64,000 nucleotides of DNA from Paenalicyclobacillus cellulosilyticus. Lineage in GTDB: Bacteria > Bacillota > Bacilli > Alicyclobacillales > Alicyclobacillaceae. Below are positions 50,194 to 58,292 of the stretch, in pieces (position 1 is the stretch's first letter; every line of letters begins with the position of its first letter). The notes beneath the pieces were generated by a model. It made no database searches and was not told the DNA's origin. It saw nothing but the letters and a program-made list of their open reading frames with translations. The DNA lies in NCBI RefSeq assembly GCF_014647315.1, contig NZ_BMOY01000001.1, positions 1 through 64,000 of the forward strand. The letters run 5' to 3'. Position numbers and translations under genes: made by a program.

Positions 50194-51675
50194 ATGTACG
50201 GTACAGCCATGGGCGCCGTGCTCGACGGCGTCGACGGGATGTTGATCCGCGTCGAAGCGGATGTGAGTCACGGCCTGCCCCAGTTTTCCATCGTCGGGCT
50301 GCCGGACTCCGCGGTCAACGAATCCCGCTTGCGCATCCGCGCGGCGCTGCGCAATGCCGGGATTGAATTCCCGAACCGGCGCATCACGGTGAACCTCTCG
50401 CCGGCCAGCTTTCGCAAACGCGGCGCCGGACTCGATTTGGCCATCGCGATCGCGATGCTGCGCGCGGCAGGTATCGTCCCGCCGCACTCCGGCAGCGCAT
50501 GGGGCTTCGCTGCGGAGCTGCGGCTCGATGGTTCCCTCGCACCTGTACAGGGGCTGGTGAATCTCGGGCTCGCATTCTGTCGCCACGGGCTCCCCTGCGC
50601 GGTGCTCGCCCGCGACCAGGCGGATGACTGCCTGCCGGTGCCGGGACTTGCCTGGCTGTCGTTTTCCAGCCTGGCGGAGGTGGTCACCGCCTTGCGCCAA
50701 CCGGACCGCGCTTGCTCGGCAGAGCTGCACCCGGCTGCCTGCTGGGAGATGGGTGTCGATCTGCTCGACATGGCTGAACTCTCCGGGATGGCGGAAGCGA
50801 AGCGCGCACTCGCCATCGCCGCCGCGGGCCGGCTGCACGCGCTCTTGATAGGCCCGCCAGGGTGTGGCAAGACCTCGTTGGCAGAACGGTTCGCCACCAT
50901 CCTCCCCAATCTGTCCGAAATGGAAGCGCTCGAGGTGCACGCCATTTTCCAAGCCGCCGGCCTGGAGCCTCCGCGCTCCCGCCGCCCGGTCACCCGTTCG
51001 CCGCACCACTCGGTCACCGCAGCCGGACTGATCGGCGGCGGCAATCAGTTGCTCCCCGGCGAGGTGACGCTCGCGCACCACGGCGTCCTGTTTTTGGATG
51101 AGCTGCTGGAGTTCTCCCGGCCGGTGCTCGACAGCATCCGTGAACCCCTCGTCACCAAGTCGGTCCGGTTGACCCGCAACGCGCGCACCACCCGGCTGCC
51201 TGCCGATTTCATCCTCATTGCTGCTTGCAACCCCTGCCCATGCGGTCAGCGAGGCTTTGGCGAGTGCCGCTGCCCCGACGCGGCCGTCACCCGGTACTGG
51301 GCCAATCTTTCGGGCCCGCTGCTCGACCGGATTGACCTGCTCATCCCGGTGGGCCCGCGCCAGCACGGAACCCGGGCGGCGGAGAGCTGGGATGAAGCCC
51401 TCTCCTCCCGGCAATGGCGGGCCCGGGTAGAGGCTGCCCAAGCCCGCCTTGCCTGCTGGCGTACTGCGGGACAAAGTCCCGCGATGGACCAAGGCGCGGC
51501 CCACCTGCTCACGCGGGCGGCGCGGACACTGCGTTGGTCGCAACGCGCACTGGCTTCAGCCCGCCACATCGCGGCGACCATCGCAGCCCTGGACGGGCAG
51601 GACGGTGTCACCACCCGGCATGTGGAAGAAGCCATCGCGTGGCGGATGCCGCCCTCTCCCGCACCCGCGCGTTGA
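50194..51675 (+). CDS. comM: YifB/ComM family Mg-chelatase-like AAA+ ATPase
   Basis: A 493-residue ComM/YifB protein. The N-terminal Lon-like fold reads VEADVSHGLPQFSIVGLPDS, then NRRITVNLSPASFRKRGAGL. The AAA+ domain has Walker A in LIGPPGCGKTSLAERF and Walker B in VLFLDELLEFSR, with a CxCG-type cysteine cluster at CNPCPCGQRGFGECRC. ComM is a hexameric helicase promoting branch migration during natural transformation in Gram-negative species. The ATG chosen has AAGGGTG six bases upstream. An in-frame start 30 codons earlier lacks homology. It is one of only two plus-strand genes and converges on yraN with a six-base gap. Confidence 0.95.
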   Translation: MYGTAMGAVLDGVDGMLIRVEADVSHGLPQFSIVGLPDSAVNESRLRIRAALRNAGIEFPNRRITVNLSPASFRKRGAGLDLAIAIAMLRAAGIVPPHSGSAWGFAAELRLDGSLAPVQGLVNLGLAFCRHGLPCAVLARDQADDCLPVPGLAWLSFSSLAEVVTALRQPDRACSAELHPAACWEMGVDLLDMAELSGMAEAKRALAIAAAGRLHALLIGPPGCGKTSLAERFATILPNLSEMEALEVHAIFQAAGLEPPRSRRPVTRSPHHSVTAAGLIGGGNQLLPGEVTLAHHGVLFLDELLEFSRPVLDSIREPLVTKSVRLTRNARTTRLPADFILIAACNPCPCGQRGFGECRCPDAAVTRYWANLSGPLLDRIDLLIPVGPRQHGTRAAESWDEALSSRQWRARVEAAQARLACWRTAGQSPAMDQGAAHLLTRAARTLRWSQRALASARHIAATIAALDGQDGVTTRHVEEAIAWRMPPSPAPAR

Positions 51676-51681
51676 CTGGCG

Positions 51682-52062
51682 TCACCACGCGACGTCGTCG
51701 GTGATGCGGCGCACGTGCCGAAACTGCCCTACCATCCCGTCCGCCACGTCGACCGCAATCAGATCGAAACGAACCTCCGCAGCCGCAAACCCTGGCGTCT
51801 GCGCGACGAACTGCCGCGCGACGCGCAACAACCGGTTCACCTTGCGGGCGTCCACCGATTCTTCCGGGGTGCCGTACCTGTCCGTCTGACGAGTGCGCAC
51901 CTCGACCATCACAAGCGTCTCCCCGTCGAGCGCGACCAAGTCGAGTTCGCCGCGGCGCGTGCGCCAGTTGCGCGCCACCACCCGCCAACCCAGACAGCGT
52001 TCGACGTATTCTGCCGCAAACTGTTCACCCAGGCGCCCGATGTCCGTCCTGTTCGCGCGCAC
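51682..52062 (-). CDS. yraN: YraN/UPF0102 family endonuclease-like protein
   Basis: A 126-residue member of the UPF0102 family with a PD-(D/E)XK-like core: RTRRGELDLVALDGETLVMV continuing into EVRTRQ, preceded by GRLGEQFAAEYVERCLGWRV. The GTG start overlaps the ylqH stop by 38 bases. A longer frame upstream overlaps ylqH further and was not used. No function is firmly assigned to the family. It often lies near comM/yifB or rnhB, as here. Confidence 0.9.
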   Translation of the reverse strand: MRANRTDIGRLGEQFAAEYVERCLGWRVVARNWRTRRGELDLVALDGETLVMVEVRTRQTDRYGTPEESVDARKVNRLLRVARQFVAQTPGFAAAEVRFDLIAVDVADGMVGQFRHVRRITDDVAW

Positions 52063-52306
52063 GGTACACCACCGCCAACACTTCCGCCACCACAGGATAC
52101 AACTCAGGCGGAATGACGCTGTCGACCTCAAGCGCCATCAACGCGTCGACCAACGCGGGGTCTTCGTGGATGGGGACGTCCGCAGCGCGGGCCGCGCGCA
52201 ATATCGCTTCCGCCACGGCGCCCGCGCCTTTGGCCGTGACGCGCGGCGCCGCGTCCCGCGACTGTTCGTAACGCAGCGCGACCGCCCGCCGCCACTTCGG
52301 GGTCAT
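52025..52306 (-). CDS. ylqH: FlhB C-terminal-domain-like protein (YlqH/EscU family)
   Basis: A 93-residue protein equal to the small C-terminal cytoplasmic fragment of FlhB: AVALRYEQSRDAAPRVTAKG, then GAVAEAILRAARAADVPIHE and IPPELYPVVAEVLAVVYRAR. It has no membrane domain and no NPTH cleavage site. Its start codon falls where FlhB is normally cut. GAGGAGG precedes the ATG, and it overlaps the upstream FliK-like gene as ATGA. The Bacillus homologue YlqH occupies the same site, and its function is unknown to me. Confidence 0.9.
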   Translation of the reverse strand: MTPKWRRAVALRYEQSRDAAPRVTAKGAGAVAEAILRAARAADVPIHEDPALVDALMALEVDSVIPPELYPVVAEVLAVVYRAREQDGHRAPG

Positions 52307-53223
52307 GGCGCATCTGCCTCCTCCGCCAACGGACCGACCGACCACCGGATGAGCGTCCACCCGGACGCTTCGAGTCCGGCGCGCAACGCGTCCGCCTGCG
52401 CGCGCAGGTTTTGCTGCAACCGCCTGTCGTCCGTCGCGATGTGCAGAAACAACGCCGGCTGCGCGGCGAGCATGTCGATGCGCACGGGCGACCCGCCATA
52501 CCATACCGTCAATTGCACGCGGTGCACCAAGCGGTTTCCTGCGAGCCGCGTCCAGCGTTCAGCCGACCACGGCACCGCGCGCGCATGGTCAGCAGACGAT
52601 GTGTCCGCACCCGGCTGTTCGCCGGAAACACGCCACGCCGCCGGGAAAAACAGGCCGTCTCCGGTCTGTGGCTGGCCTTCCGCACGCACGGCCGCCCGCA
52701 GCCGGTCCGCGAGGATGGCGCGCCGCAGCGGCGCCGGCTGCCGCACAAACTGCTCTTTGTTCACCGTTTGCAACGGGACGATGGCGCCCGGCACACGGCC
52801 CTCCCACACCCAGCGCGGCGTTCCTTCCGGTACGTTGCCACCATCCGAGACAGCGGGACCATGGCGGAGCGAAGGTACACCATCTTGTGCCAGTTCCTCC
52901 AGGAGGCGCCATAACGCGGGAGCCGCCGCCTCCTCGCCGCCCGGTGCACCGGCTGCCGCCACCACCAGCCAGGGACGCCAGGCCCACTCCGTACGCTCCC
53001 ACCTTGGGTCGGCAAGCAACGCCAGCGGCATCTGCGCACTCGCCGACCACGCGCGCGGGACGGCCTCACCCTCTGCGCCGCGTGCGGATGAAACGGCCTC
53101 CGTGCGCTCGGTCCGGGCAGGGGTCGGCGCTGCCTGAGCAGGTCCGCCCCGTCCTGCCGGTTCGGGCGGCCGTGCCCGCTCGACCGGGGATGTTTGGGAC
53201 ACACCGCGAATCTGGGCATCCAT
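52303..53223 (-). CDS. FliK-like protein (YlqG position)
   Basis: A 306-residue protein with a Pro/Ala/Glu-rich N-terminal 60 residues and a C-terminal region (about 205-305) resembling the FliK hook-length-control domain (GSPVRIDMLAAQPALFLHIA, then LRAQADALRAGLEASGWTLI). It occupies the place of ylqG in Bacillus and is coupled to the FlhB-like ylqH, a miniature version of the FliK-FlhB switch pair. AGGAGGGG precedes the ATG. Similarity to true FliK is weak, so the name rests on pattern and context. Confidence 0.65.
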   Translation of the reverse strand: MDAQIRGVSQTSPVERARPPEPAGRGGPAQAAPTPARTERTEAVSSARGAEGEAVPRAWSASAQMPLALLADPRWERTEWAWRPWLVVAAAGAPGGEEAAAPALWRLLEELAQDGVPSLRHGPAVSDGGNVPEGTPRWVWEGRVPGAIVPLQTVNKEQFVRQPAPLRRAILADRLRAAVRAEGQPQTGDGLFFPAAWRVSGEQPGADTSSADHARAVPWSAERWTRLAGNRLVHRVQLTVWYGGSPVRIDMLAAQPALFLHIATDDRRLQQNLRAQADALRAGLEASGWTLIRWSVGPLAEEADAP

Positions 53224-53298
53224 CGTCTCCCCTCCTGCGCGCCGTGACACCGTGTATCGTGGTGGAACGCATGCGGGTTTGCCGCGGCCCGAATCATA

Positions 53299-54057
53299 TC
53301 ACAGCAACGGATCCGCACATGGCGCAAAACCGCTGTGCGTAAGAGGACGCGGCTGTCCCCGGCCGCTTCCTGCGTACGCCTGCTGCTCCCGCCGCGGCTC
53401 CCCGCGCAGAACACGCTGAACCGGCGCAAACGACCGCCGGTGCTCCGGACACACCCCGTATGCCGCCAACGCCCGCAGGTGATCCGGCGTCGCGTATCCG
53501 GCGTTTTGCGCGAACCCGTACACAGCATACCGTTCACCAAGCCGCGCCATATGGCGATCGCGCACCACCTTGGCCACGATGGACGCCGCTGCGATGGACA
53601 GGCAGGTGGCATCCCCGTCGACCACCGGCACCACGCGAACACCTGCAGGCACTTGGGCCGGCACGTGCGGTCCGTCGACCAGCGCCACCTCGACACCGTG
53701 CAAACCTTGCAGTGCCCGCCCCATCGCCAACCGGGAAGCTTCGAGGATGTTCCATTGGTCAATCTCGCCTGCCGTCGCATACGCCACAGAAACTTGGCGG
53801 GCATGCCGGAGTATGTACGCGTACATCTCTTCCCGTTGCGCCTTGCGTAAAGCTTTCGAGTCGTGAATGCCGATCCACCGTTCGGGCGGCCCGTCCAATA
53901 CCACCGCGGCACAGACCACCGGGCCCGCCAAACAGCCTCGCCCGGCTTCGTCCACCCCGGCGACCACCCCTGCGCCAAGCCGCAGTTCCTGCTCCCGCTG
54001 CCATAAACGCATGGCGATCTCGCGCATGCGCTGTCGTCTCGCTGCCTGCATGTTCAT
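53299..54057 (-). CDS. rnhB: Ribonuclease HII
   Basis: A 252-residue RNase HII that removes ribonucleotides from DNA and RNA in hybrids. The catalytic Asp-Glu pair is in VVAGVDEAGRGCLAGPVVCA, followed by HDSKALRKAQREEMY and the third acidic site in VVPVVDGDATCLSIAAASIV. A Pro/Arg/Gln-rich tail extends beyond the usual C terminus. Of two nearby ATG codons the first is given, but the second has better spacing from GGACGG. It lies between rbgA and the FliK-like gene as in Bacillus. Confidence 0.96.
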   Translation of the reverse strand: MNMQAARRQRMREIAMRLWQREQELRLGAGVVAGVDEAGRGCLAGPVVCAAVVLDGPPERWIGIHDSKALRKAQREEMYAYILRHARQVSVAYATAGEIDQWNILEASRLAMGRALQGLHGVEVALVDGPHVPAQVPAGVRVVPVVDGDATCLSIAAASIVAKVVRDRHMARLGERYAVYGFAQNAGYATPDHLRALAAYGVCPEHRRSFAPVQRVLRGEPRREQQAYAGSGRGQPRPLTHSGFAPCADPLL

Positions 54058-54175
54058 TCCGTCCTTCGCTTCCCACACGCGAACATCCTGTCTCTTGATG
54101 ACCAGTCTACCGATCCTTTCGGCATTTGGCCAGCACGTCGAGGAGAACATTTGTTCTCCCGCATCAACCCTGCCT

Positions 54176-55111
54176 TCATCCCTCATCCTCAGTTCCAGGC
54201 TCATCCTTCCGTGCCGCTTCGTCCAAGCGCTCCTGTGGCGCCCACTCGAACGTCATCCGGCCGATCCGGCCTGTCTGGACCTCGCGCAACACCAGCTCGC
54301 TCGCGCGCTCCGCGTCGGGCACCCCCCCTTGCCGCAACATCCCGCGCCGACGGGCGATCTCTTGCAGCACAGGTTCCACCATCTCCCAGGCGGTTTGTGC
54401 ATCCGTCCACGTGCCTTGCGGAAGTTCTGTCAGACCGTATCGTGCTTGCAGCAACTGCGGATAATGGCGGGCGGCAAAGAGCAGAAAATAAGCACAGACG
54501 GAAGGAATATCCAACACCTCGGACTTGATGGCCCCGCTGACCGCCAATTTGTACGCCGTGTGTTCATCGTCCAACTTGGGCCACAGGACGCCCGGTGTAT
54601 CGAGCAATTCGACGTGTCCGAGGCGAATCCACTGCGCAGCCTTCGTCACGCCAGGGAGGTCACCCGTCTTCGTTGCCGCCCTGCCGGCGAGGCGATTGAT
54701 GAGCGACGATTTCCCAACGTTCGGAATCCCCACCACCATCGTCCGGACGGGCCGAGGACGCAGGCCGCGCTGCCGTTCCCTGGCGCGTTTCTCGGCCACC
54801 GCCTCTTCCCATACGGCAAACAAAGCGCGCACGCCTTCGCCGCTGCGGGCATCCACCCCCACGACCTTGGCACCTTGGCGTTGCAAAAACCATTCCCAAC
54901 GCCGCGTCTGCAGAGGATCGGCCAGGTCAATCCGCGTCATCACCACGGCGCGCGGTTTCTGACCCGCGATCTGGCGCAGCATTGGATTGGCGCTCGCCTG
55001 CGGCAATCTGGCGTCCACCAGTTCCGTCACCACGTCGACCAGCGCGAGCGCCTCTTGGATCTGCCGCTTCGCCTTCGCCATGTGCCCCGGAAACCAATGA
55101 ATCGGTTGCAT
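54176..55111 (-). CDS. rbgA: Ribosome biogenesis GTPase RbgA (YlqF)
   Basis: A 311-residue circularly permuted GTPase required for late 50S assembly. It starts MQPIHWFPGHMAKAKRQIQE with the DAR motif in ELVDARLPQAS. The G4 motif near residue 59 reads TRID instead of the usual NKxD. G1 follows it (GIPNVGKSSLINRLAGRA), then G3 (LLDTPGVLWPK). The C-terminal ANTAR-like domain is present. The ATG follows GGAGGTGAGCAGG. It has its own promoter after the rplS terminator and leads the rbgA-rnhB-ylqG-ylqH unit. Confidence 0.95.
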   Translation of the reverse strand: MQPIHWFPGHMAKAKRQIQEALALVDVVTELVDARLPQASANPMLRQIAGQKPRAVVMTRIDLADPLQTRRWEWFLQRQGAKVVGVDARSGEGVRALFAVWEEAVAEKRARERQRGLRPRPVRTMVVGIPNVGKSSLINRLAGRAATKTGDLPGVTKAAQWIRLGHVELLDTPGVLWPKLDDEHTAYKLAVSGAIKSEVLDIPSVCAYFLLFAARHYPQLLQARYGLTELPQGTWTDAQTAWEMVEPVLQEIARRRGMLRQGGVPDAERASELVLREVQTGRIGRMTFEWAPQERLDEAARKDEPGTEDEG

Positions 55112-55149
55112 CCTGCTCACCTCCGCCGGTACGTGCATCCGTCCGCCTC

Positions 55150-55178
55150 ATTGTACCCTGCAGCGGTGACGATACCAA
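55150..55178 (-). promoter_or_regulatory. SigA-type promoter for rbgA-rnhB
   Basis: On the minus strand TTGGTA and TACAAT are separated by 17 bases, about 40 bases before the rbgA start and just after the rplS terminator. Confidence 0.6.
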
Positions 55179-55198
55179 TGGGCGCTCCGTCAAGGCAG

Positions 55199-55231
55199 GA
55201 AATAAAAAAGGAGGCCACTCCCCGGCCTCCT
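55199..55231 (-). terminator. Intrinsic terminator after rplS
   Basis: An 8-bp perfect stem (AGGAGGCC paired with GGCCTCCT around a 7-base loop) is followed on the minus strand by TTTTTTATTT. It ends the rplS transcript about 80 bases after the stop codon. Confidence 0.93.
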
Positions 55232-55312
55232 GCCAAATCCGGCCAGTCCGCGCGCAAGCGGACCCACCGGCGCGGGTGCGCGCCCATCACGGCGAGCCGC
55301 AACCCATGCCGC

Positions 55313-55663
55313 TTATCGCTGATCCTTATCCTTGATGCGCGCCGCTTTGCCTGACAGGCCACGCAGATAGTACAACCGCGCGCGGCGCACCTTACCCCGC
55401 CGGACGACCTCAATCTTCTCCACGTTCGGCGAATGCAGCGGGAACGTGCGCTCCACGCCGACGCCGTACGAGATCTTGCGCACCGTGTACGTCTCGCTGA
55501 TCCCGCTGCCGCGGCGCCGGATGACGATGCCTTCAAACACCTGCACCCGTTCGCGCTGGCCTTCGCGGACCTTTACATGGACGCGCACCGTATCCCCAGG
55601 GCGAAAATCCGGGATGTCCGACCGCAACTGGTCTTGCGTCACCGCCCGCAGGATGTCCAACAT
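55313..55663 (-). CDS. rplS: 50S ribosomal protein L19
   Basis: A 116-residue L19 at the 30S-50S interface. Family blocks are [40 protein letters not shown] and [20 protein letters not shown], then [25 protein letters not shown] precedes the ATG. It has its own promoter, a short leader and a strong terminator, so it is monocistronic here. In Bacillus it follows trmD in a longer operon, and that upstream part is missing. Confidence 0.98.
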   Translation of the reverse strand: MLDILRAVTQDQLRSDIPDFRPGDTVRVHVKVREGQRERVQVFEGIVIRRRGSGISETYTVRKISYGVGVERTFPLHSPNVEKIEVVRRGKVRRARLYYLRGLSGKAARIKDKDQR

Positions 55664-55691
55664 GGTACGGCCTCCTTCCCGTTCGTGTTCA

Positions 55692-55708
55692 TGTCAGCAC
55701 ACCTGACA
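55692..55708 (-). promoter_or_regulatory. Hairpin in rplS leader, possible L19 autoregulatory site
   Basis: A 6-bp stem (TGTCAG paired with CTGACA around five bases) lies in the 65-base leader, some 20 bases before the ribosome binding site. Leaders of rplS in Bacillota can carry an L19-binding structure. I cannot confirm a match to that family from sequence alone. Confidence 0.35.
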
Positions 55709-55734
55709 GAGGACCACGTAGTCACACGCTCTCC

Positions 55735-55764
55735 ACTATAACATACGCCGCTGATGCGAGACAA
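55735..55764 (-). promoter_or_regulatory. Promoter for rplS (extended -10)
   Basis: On the minus strand TTGTCT and TATAGT are separated by 18 bases, and the -10 is preceded by TGT, giving an extended -10 element. It lies about 70 bases before rplS. Confidence 0.7.
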
Positions 55765-55857
55765 GGGAAATCCGCGGGGCGTCTGCGCACTGCAGGACCG
55801 CGGTCTCAGGCTGTCCCCTGGTTGCGCCCGCAGCGCGACGCCCGGCAGACGCACCGC

Positions 55858-56646
55858 TTAACCCTGATGGCTCATCCCCACCAACTGTCCGAACAGGTCA
55901 TTGGGGAGTTTGACCTCGGCGTCTTTGTTATCAAAGTCGAAAAACATCGCATCCGTGTCGATCTCCACCGCGCCGACGGCCGCGATGGCCCCGACGGTCG
56001 CCGTCTGGACCTCGTGCAATGCGCCGTCTTTTGTCCCGACATAAAACGTGTACAGCACGGCGGCGGAAGGTCCGCTCGCGATGGGCGCCCCGTTCCACAA
56101 GCCCAACGGCCGCTCCGCTGCCATCGGGATGGTCGCTTGATACACATGGCAGTATTGATCGATCACGTACGTATCCGGCAACTGGAACACAGAAACGCCT
56201 CGTGCCTGCGCCCATGTCATGATGTGCTGGTAGGGCGCGAACGCATCCAGATTGAACATGGGGCTCGTTTGACTCCACCGTTTGTACTCCTGTACGTACG
56301 CCACTTTCCCTTGCTGGTAGAAACGCGTGTTCGAATTCAACGAGTGAAAGCTCAGCAAGGCCATGTCCGGCGCATGGACCATGCCGTAGACGCTGAATTG
56401 GCTGTGCAAAGGCCCTTGCGCGACATCCACGTCCATCTTCACTTTATACAGACGAACCATCCGCGATCGCGCCACCGCGAGCCGAAGCACCGTCCAACCG
56501 TCCTTCACCAAGCTCGCCTGCGTTTGCTCAGTGGATGCCTGCATCGACATCACGCCCGGTGTGGGAGCGCACCCGGCCAGCAAGCCCGCCATCAGCCCCG
56601 CACACATCACCGTCAGCCACCGCCTCGGGCTATCTGGTCTGGTCAT
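55858..56646 (-). CDS. Lipoprotein of unknown function, LolA/LppX-like pattern
   Basis: A 262-residue predicted lipoprotein: an Arg-containing N terminus, a hydrophobic stretch and the lipobox LLAGC with Cys26. The mature part has amphipathic beta-strand-like alternation (VKMDVDVAQGPLHSQFSVYG, then ARFYQQGK-like strands), reminiscent of LolA/LppX-type half-barrel lipoproteins, but no certain family signature. The start ATG overlaps the stop of the upstream membrane-protein gene as ATGA. A longer frame upstream is rejected because it would hide the signal peptide. It is the last gene of a three-gene cassette. Confidence 0.75.
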   Translation of the reverse strand: MTRPDSPRRWLTVMCAGLMAGLLAGCAPTPGVMSMQASTEQTQASLVKDGWTVLRLAVARSRMVRLYKVKMDVDVAQGPLHSQFSVYGMVHAPDMALLSFHSLNSNTRFYQQGKVAYVQEYKRWSQTSPMFNLDAFAPYQHIMTWAQARGVSVFQLPDTYVIDQYCHVYQATIPMAAERPLGLWNGAPIASGPSAAVLYTFYVGTKDGALHEVQTATVGAIAAVGAVEIDTDAMFFDFDNKDAEVKLPNDLFGQLVGMSHQG

Positions 56647-58292
56647 CCCTGGTTCGCTCCTCTCGCACGCCATCGCAACACCCAACCTGCCGCCAGCACT
56701 GCGGCGAGCAACGCCGAAGTCACCGGAACCACAGGCAGGTCGTGGCGCTTGAGCACAACAAACTTTCCGCTCGCATACACGCCCGCGATCACGTACGTCG
56801 GTCCGCCCTTGGTGAACTGGACCGGTGTCACGTTCACCACGTTGGTGTGATAGACCCGCCAATTGCGGTACAACTGGCCGTCGCGGTACGTGTACGACGA
56901 AAAATAGCGGATGGGGTTGTCGCGCAACAAGCTCGGATCGTCGGTGATGATCTCCGGATACTGGTCATGGTCGAGCTTGAGCGCCGCCTCAAAGCGCATG
57001 GTCGGGCTGGTGGCCGTGTACAGCTTGCGCCATGTGCCGTTCGCTTCCACCTGCAGGATAAAGGCGGGACTTGTGTTGACAAACACCGCATCCCGTCCCG
57101 AGTTGTCGACAGGGCCAATCACGATGTCATTCGGAAGCGGCATCCGGGCGCTCGAACGGTAGGTCGCCACCACGCGCCCCGGTGCCGGCGTCAGCGACAC
57201 CACCTGCAGGACGTTCGCCCCTTCAACCAGCACCTGCCGTGCGCCCGGCGCGGTGAATGCGCCGTAACCCACCACCGCCGTCCCGGCGACCGGCACGTTC
57301 ACCCGCGTCCCATCGATCCGGCCGACGAGCCTGCCGCCATCGATGGCGAGCGTCGGCGCCAGCGGCCGCACGCCCAGCTGGCGGAGGACATCGCGCCAGT
57401 CCGCAATCTCCTGTTGCCGGGTCGCTTGAGCAAGGTTCAATACATCCGCCGGCAGGTTGGCCGTATCGAACGTCAAGCGCACCGCTTGCCGCGGATCGAC
57501 CGTGGGGTCCATGAATTGGACCAATTTCCCGTTTTCCAGCATCCACCCCGCGCGTGTAAACGGAAAAAATGAGCGCACCAATCCGTTCGGATCCACCGCG
57601 GCCAAGTCCTCAGGAGGCGGTGATACCTCCACAAACCGGCCGTCCGTTTGCCGGATTTCCACAAACTCATACCGATGTCCATAGTTTACCAACAAATCGT
57701 TGAGGTCATTCGGGTGTTGACCCAGGGTTTTCGCAGTGGAAAGCAATTCATCCCGATGCTCGACCACGTTGGTCAATGAAAGCACCGCTTCGCCGCTCCG
57801 GGTGTGCACCACCACAAACGGCGGGGCCGTCATGTCCGCCGGATTCAAGCGAAGCCGGCCGTAGTACACCACGTCAAAATGCGTCAGAAACGGCCACTCG
57901 CTCATGGGAAGCCACAGGTTGGCGAGAAACACCGCGACCGCCGCCGCCGCCATCCCGAGGAGCCTCACCCGTGCGAAAATCCACGCCAGCGCCATCAAAC
58001 CGCAGGTCATCAGCAAAGCCCCGCCCACCATGGCACCTGCGGGGAAGGTCGCCAAACTCGCGATGCCATTGCCGAGCAGGAGGGAAAACAGCGTCAACAC
58101 GATCCAGCGTCGGCGCCACTGCGGGGGGATGCTCACGACAAAGAGCAGGATCAGTACGAACAACCCGATCACGCCAAAGAGCGCATAGTCTTCGACCATC
58201 GGCGTGATCAACCAGACGTTGACGGCGTTGACGAACAACGCCCAAGCTGCGTAACCAAGGAGCGCCATCCAACGACCGTCAAACCTCCGCAT
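56643..58292 (-). CDS. Membrane protein with extracytoplasmic FG-GAP/VCBS-like region
   Basis: A 549-residue protein I do not recognise as a named family. Residues 1-130 contain about five transmembrane segments. A long extracytoplasmic region follows (about 135-515), and one more transmembrane helix with an Arg-rich tail closes the protein (about 520-549). Near residues 395-460 short motifs such as GPVDNSGRDAVFVN and LKLDHDQYPEIITDD resemble the Asp-rich loops of FG-GAP/VCBS beta-propeller blades. It overlaps the ligase-like gene upstream by 14 bases and is coupled to the lipoprotein downstream. Confidence 0.75.
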   Translation of the reverse strand: MRRFDGRWMALLGYAAWALFVNAVNVWLITPMVEDYALFGVIGLFVLILLFVVSIPPQWRRRWIVLTLFSLLLGNGIASLATFPAGAMVGGALLMTCGLMALAWIFARVRLLGMAAAAVAVFLANLWLPMSEWPFLTHFDVVYYGRLRLNPADMTAPPFVVVHTRSGEAVLSLTNVVEHRDELLSTAKTLGQHPNDLNDLLVNYGHRYEFVEIRQTDGRFVEVSPPPEDLAAVDPNGLVRSFFPFTRAGWMLENGKLVQFMDPTVDPRQAVRLTFDTANLPADVLNLAQATRQQEIADWRDVLRQLGVRPLAPTLAIDGGRLVGRIDGTRVNVPVAGTAVVGYGAFTAPGARQVLVEGANVLQVVSLTPAPGRVVATYRSSARMPLPNDIVIGPVDNSGRDAVFVNTSPAFILQVEANGTWRKLYTATSPTMRFEAALKLDHDQYPEIITDDPSLLRDNPIRYFSSYTYRDGQLYRNWRVYHTNVVNVTPVQFTKGGPTYVIAGVYASGKFVVLKRHDLPVVPVTSALLAAVLAAGWVLRWRARGANQG

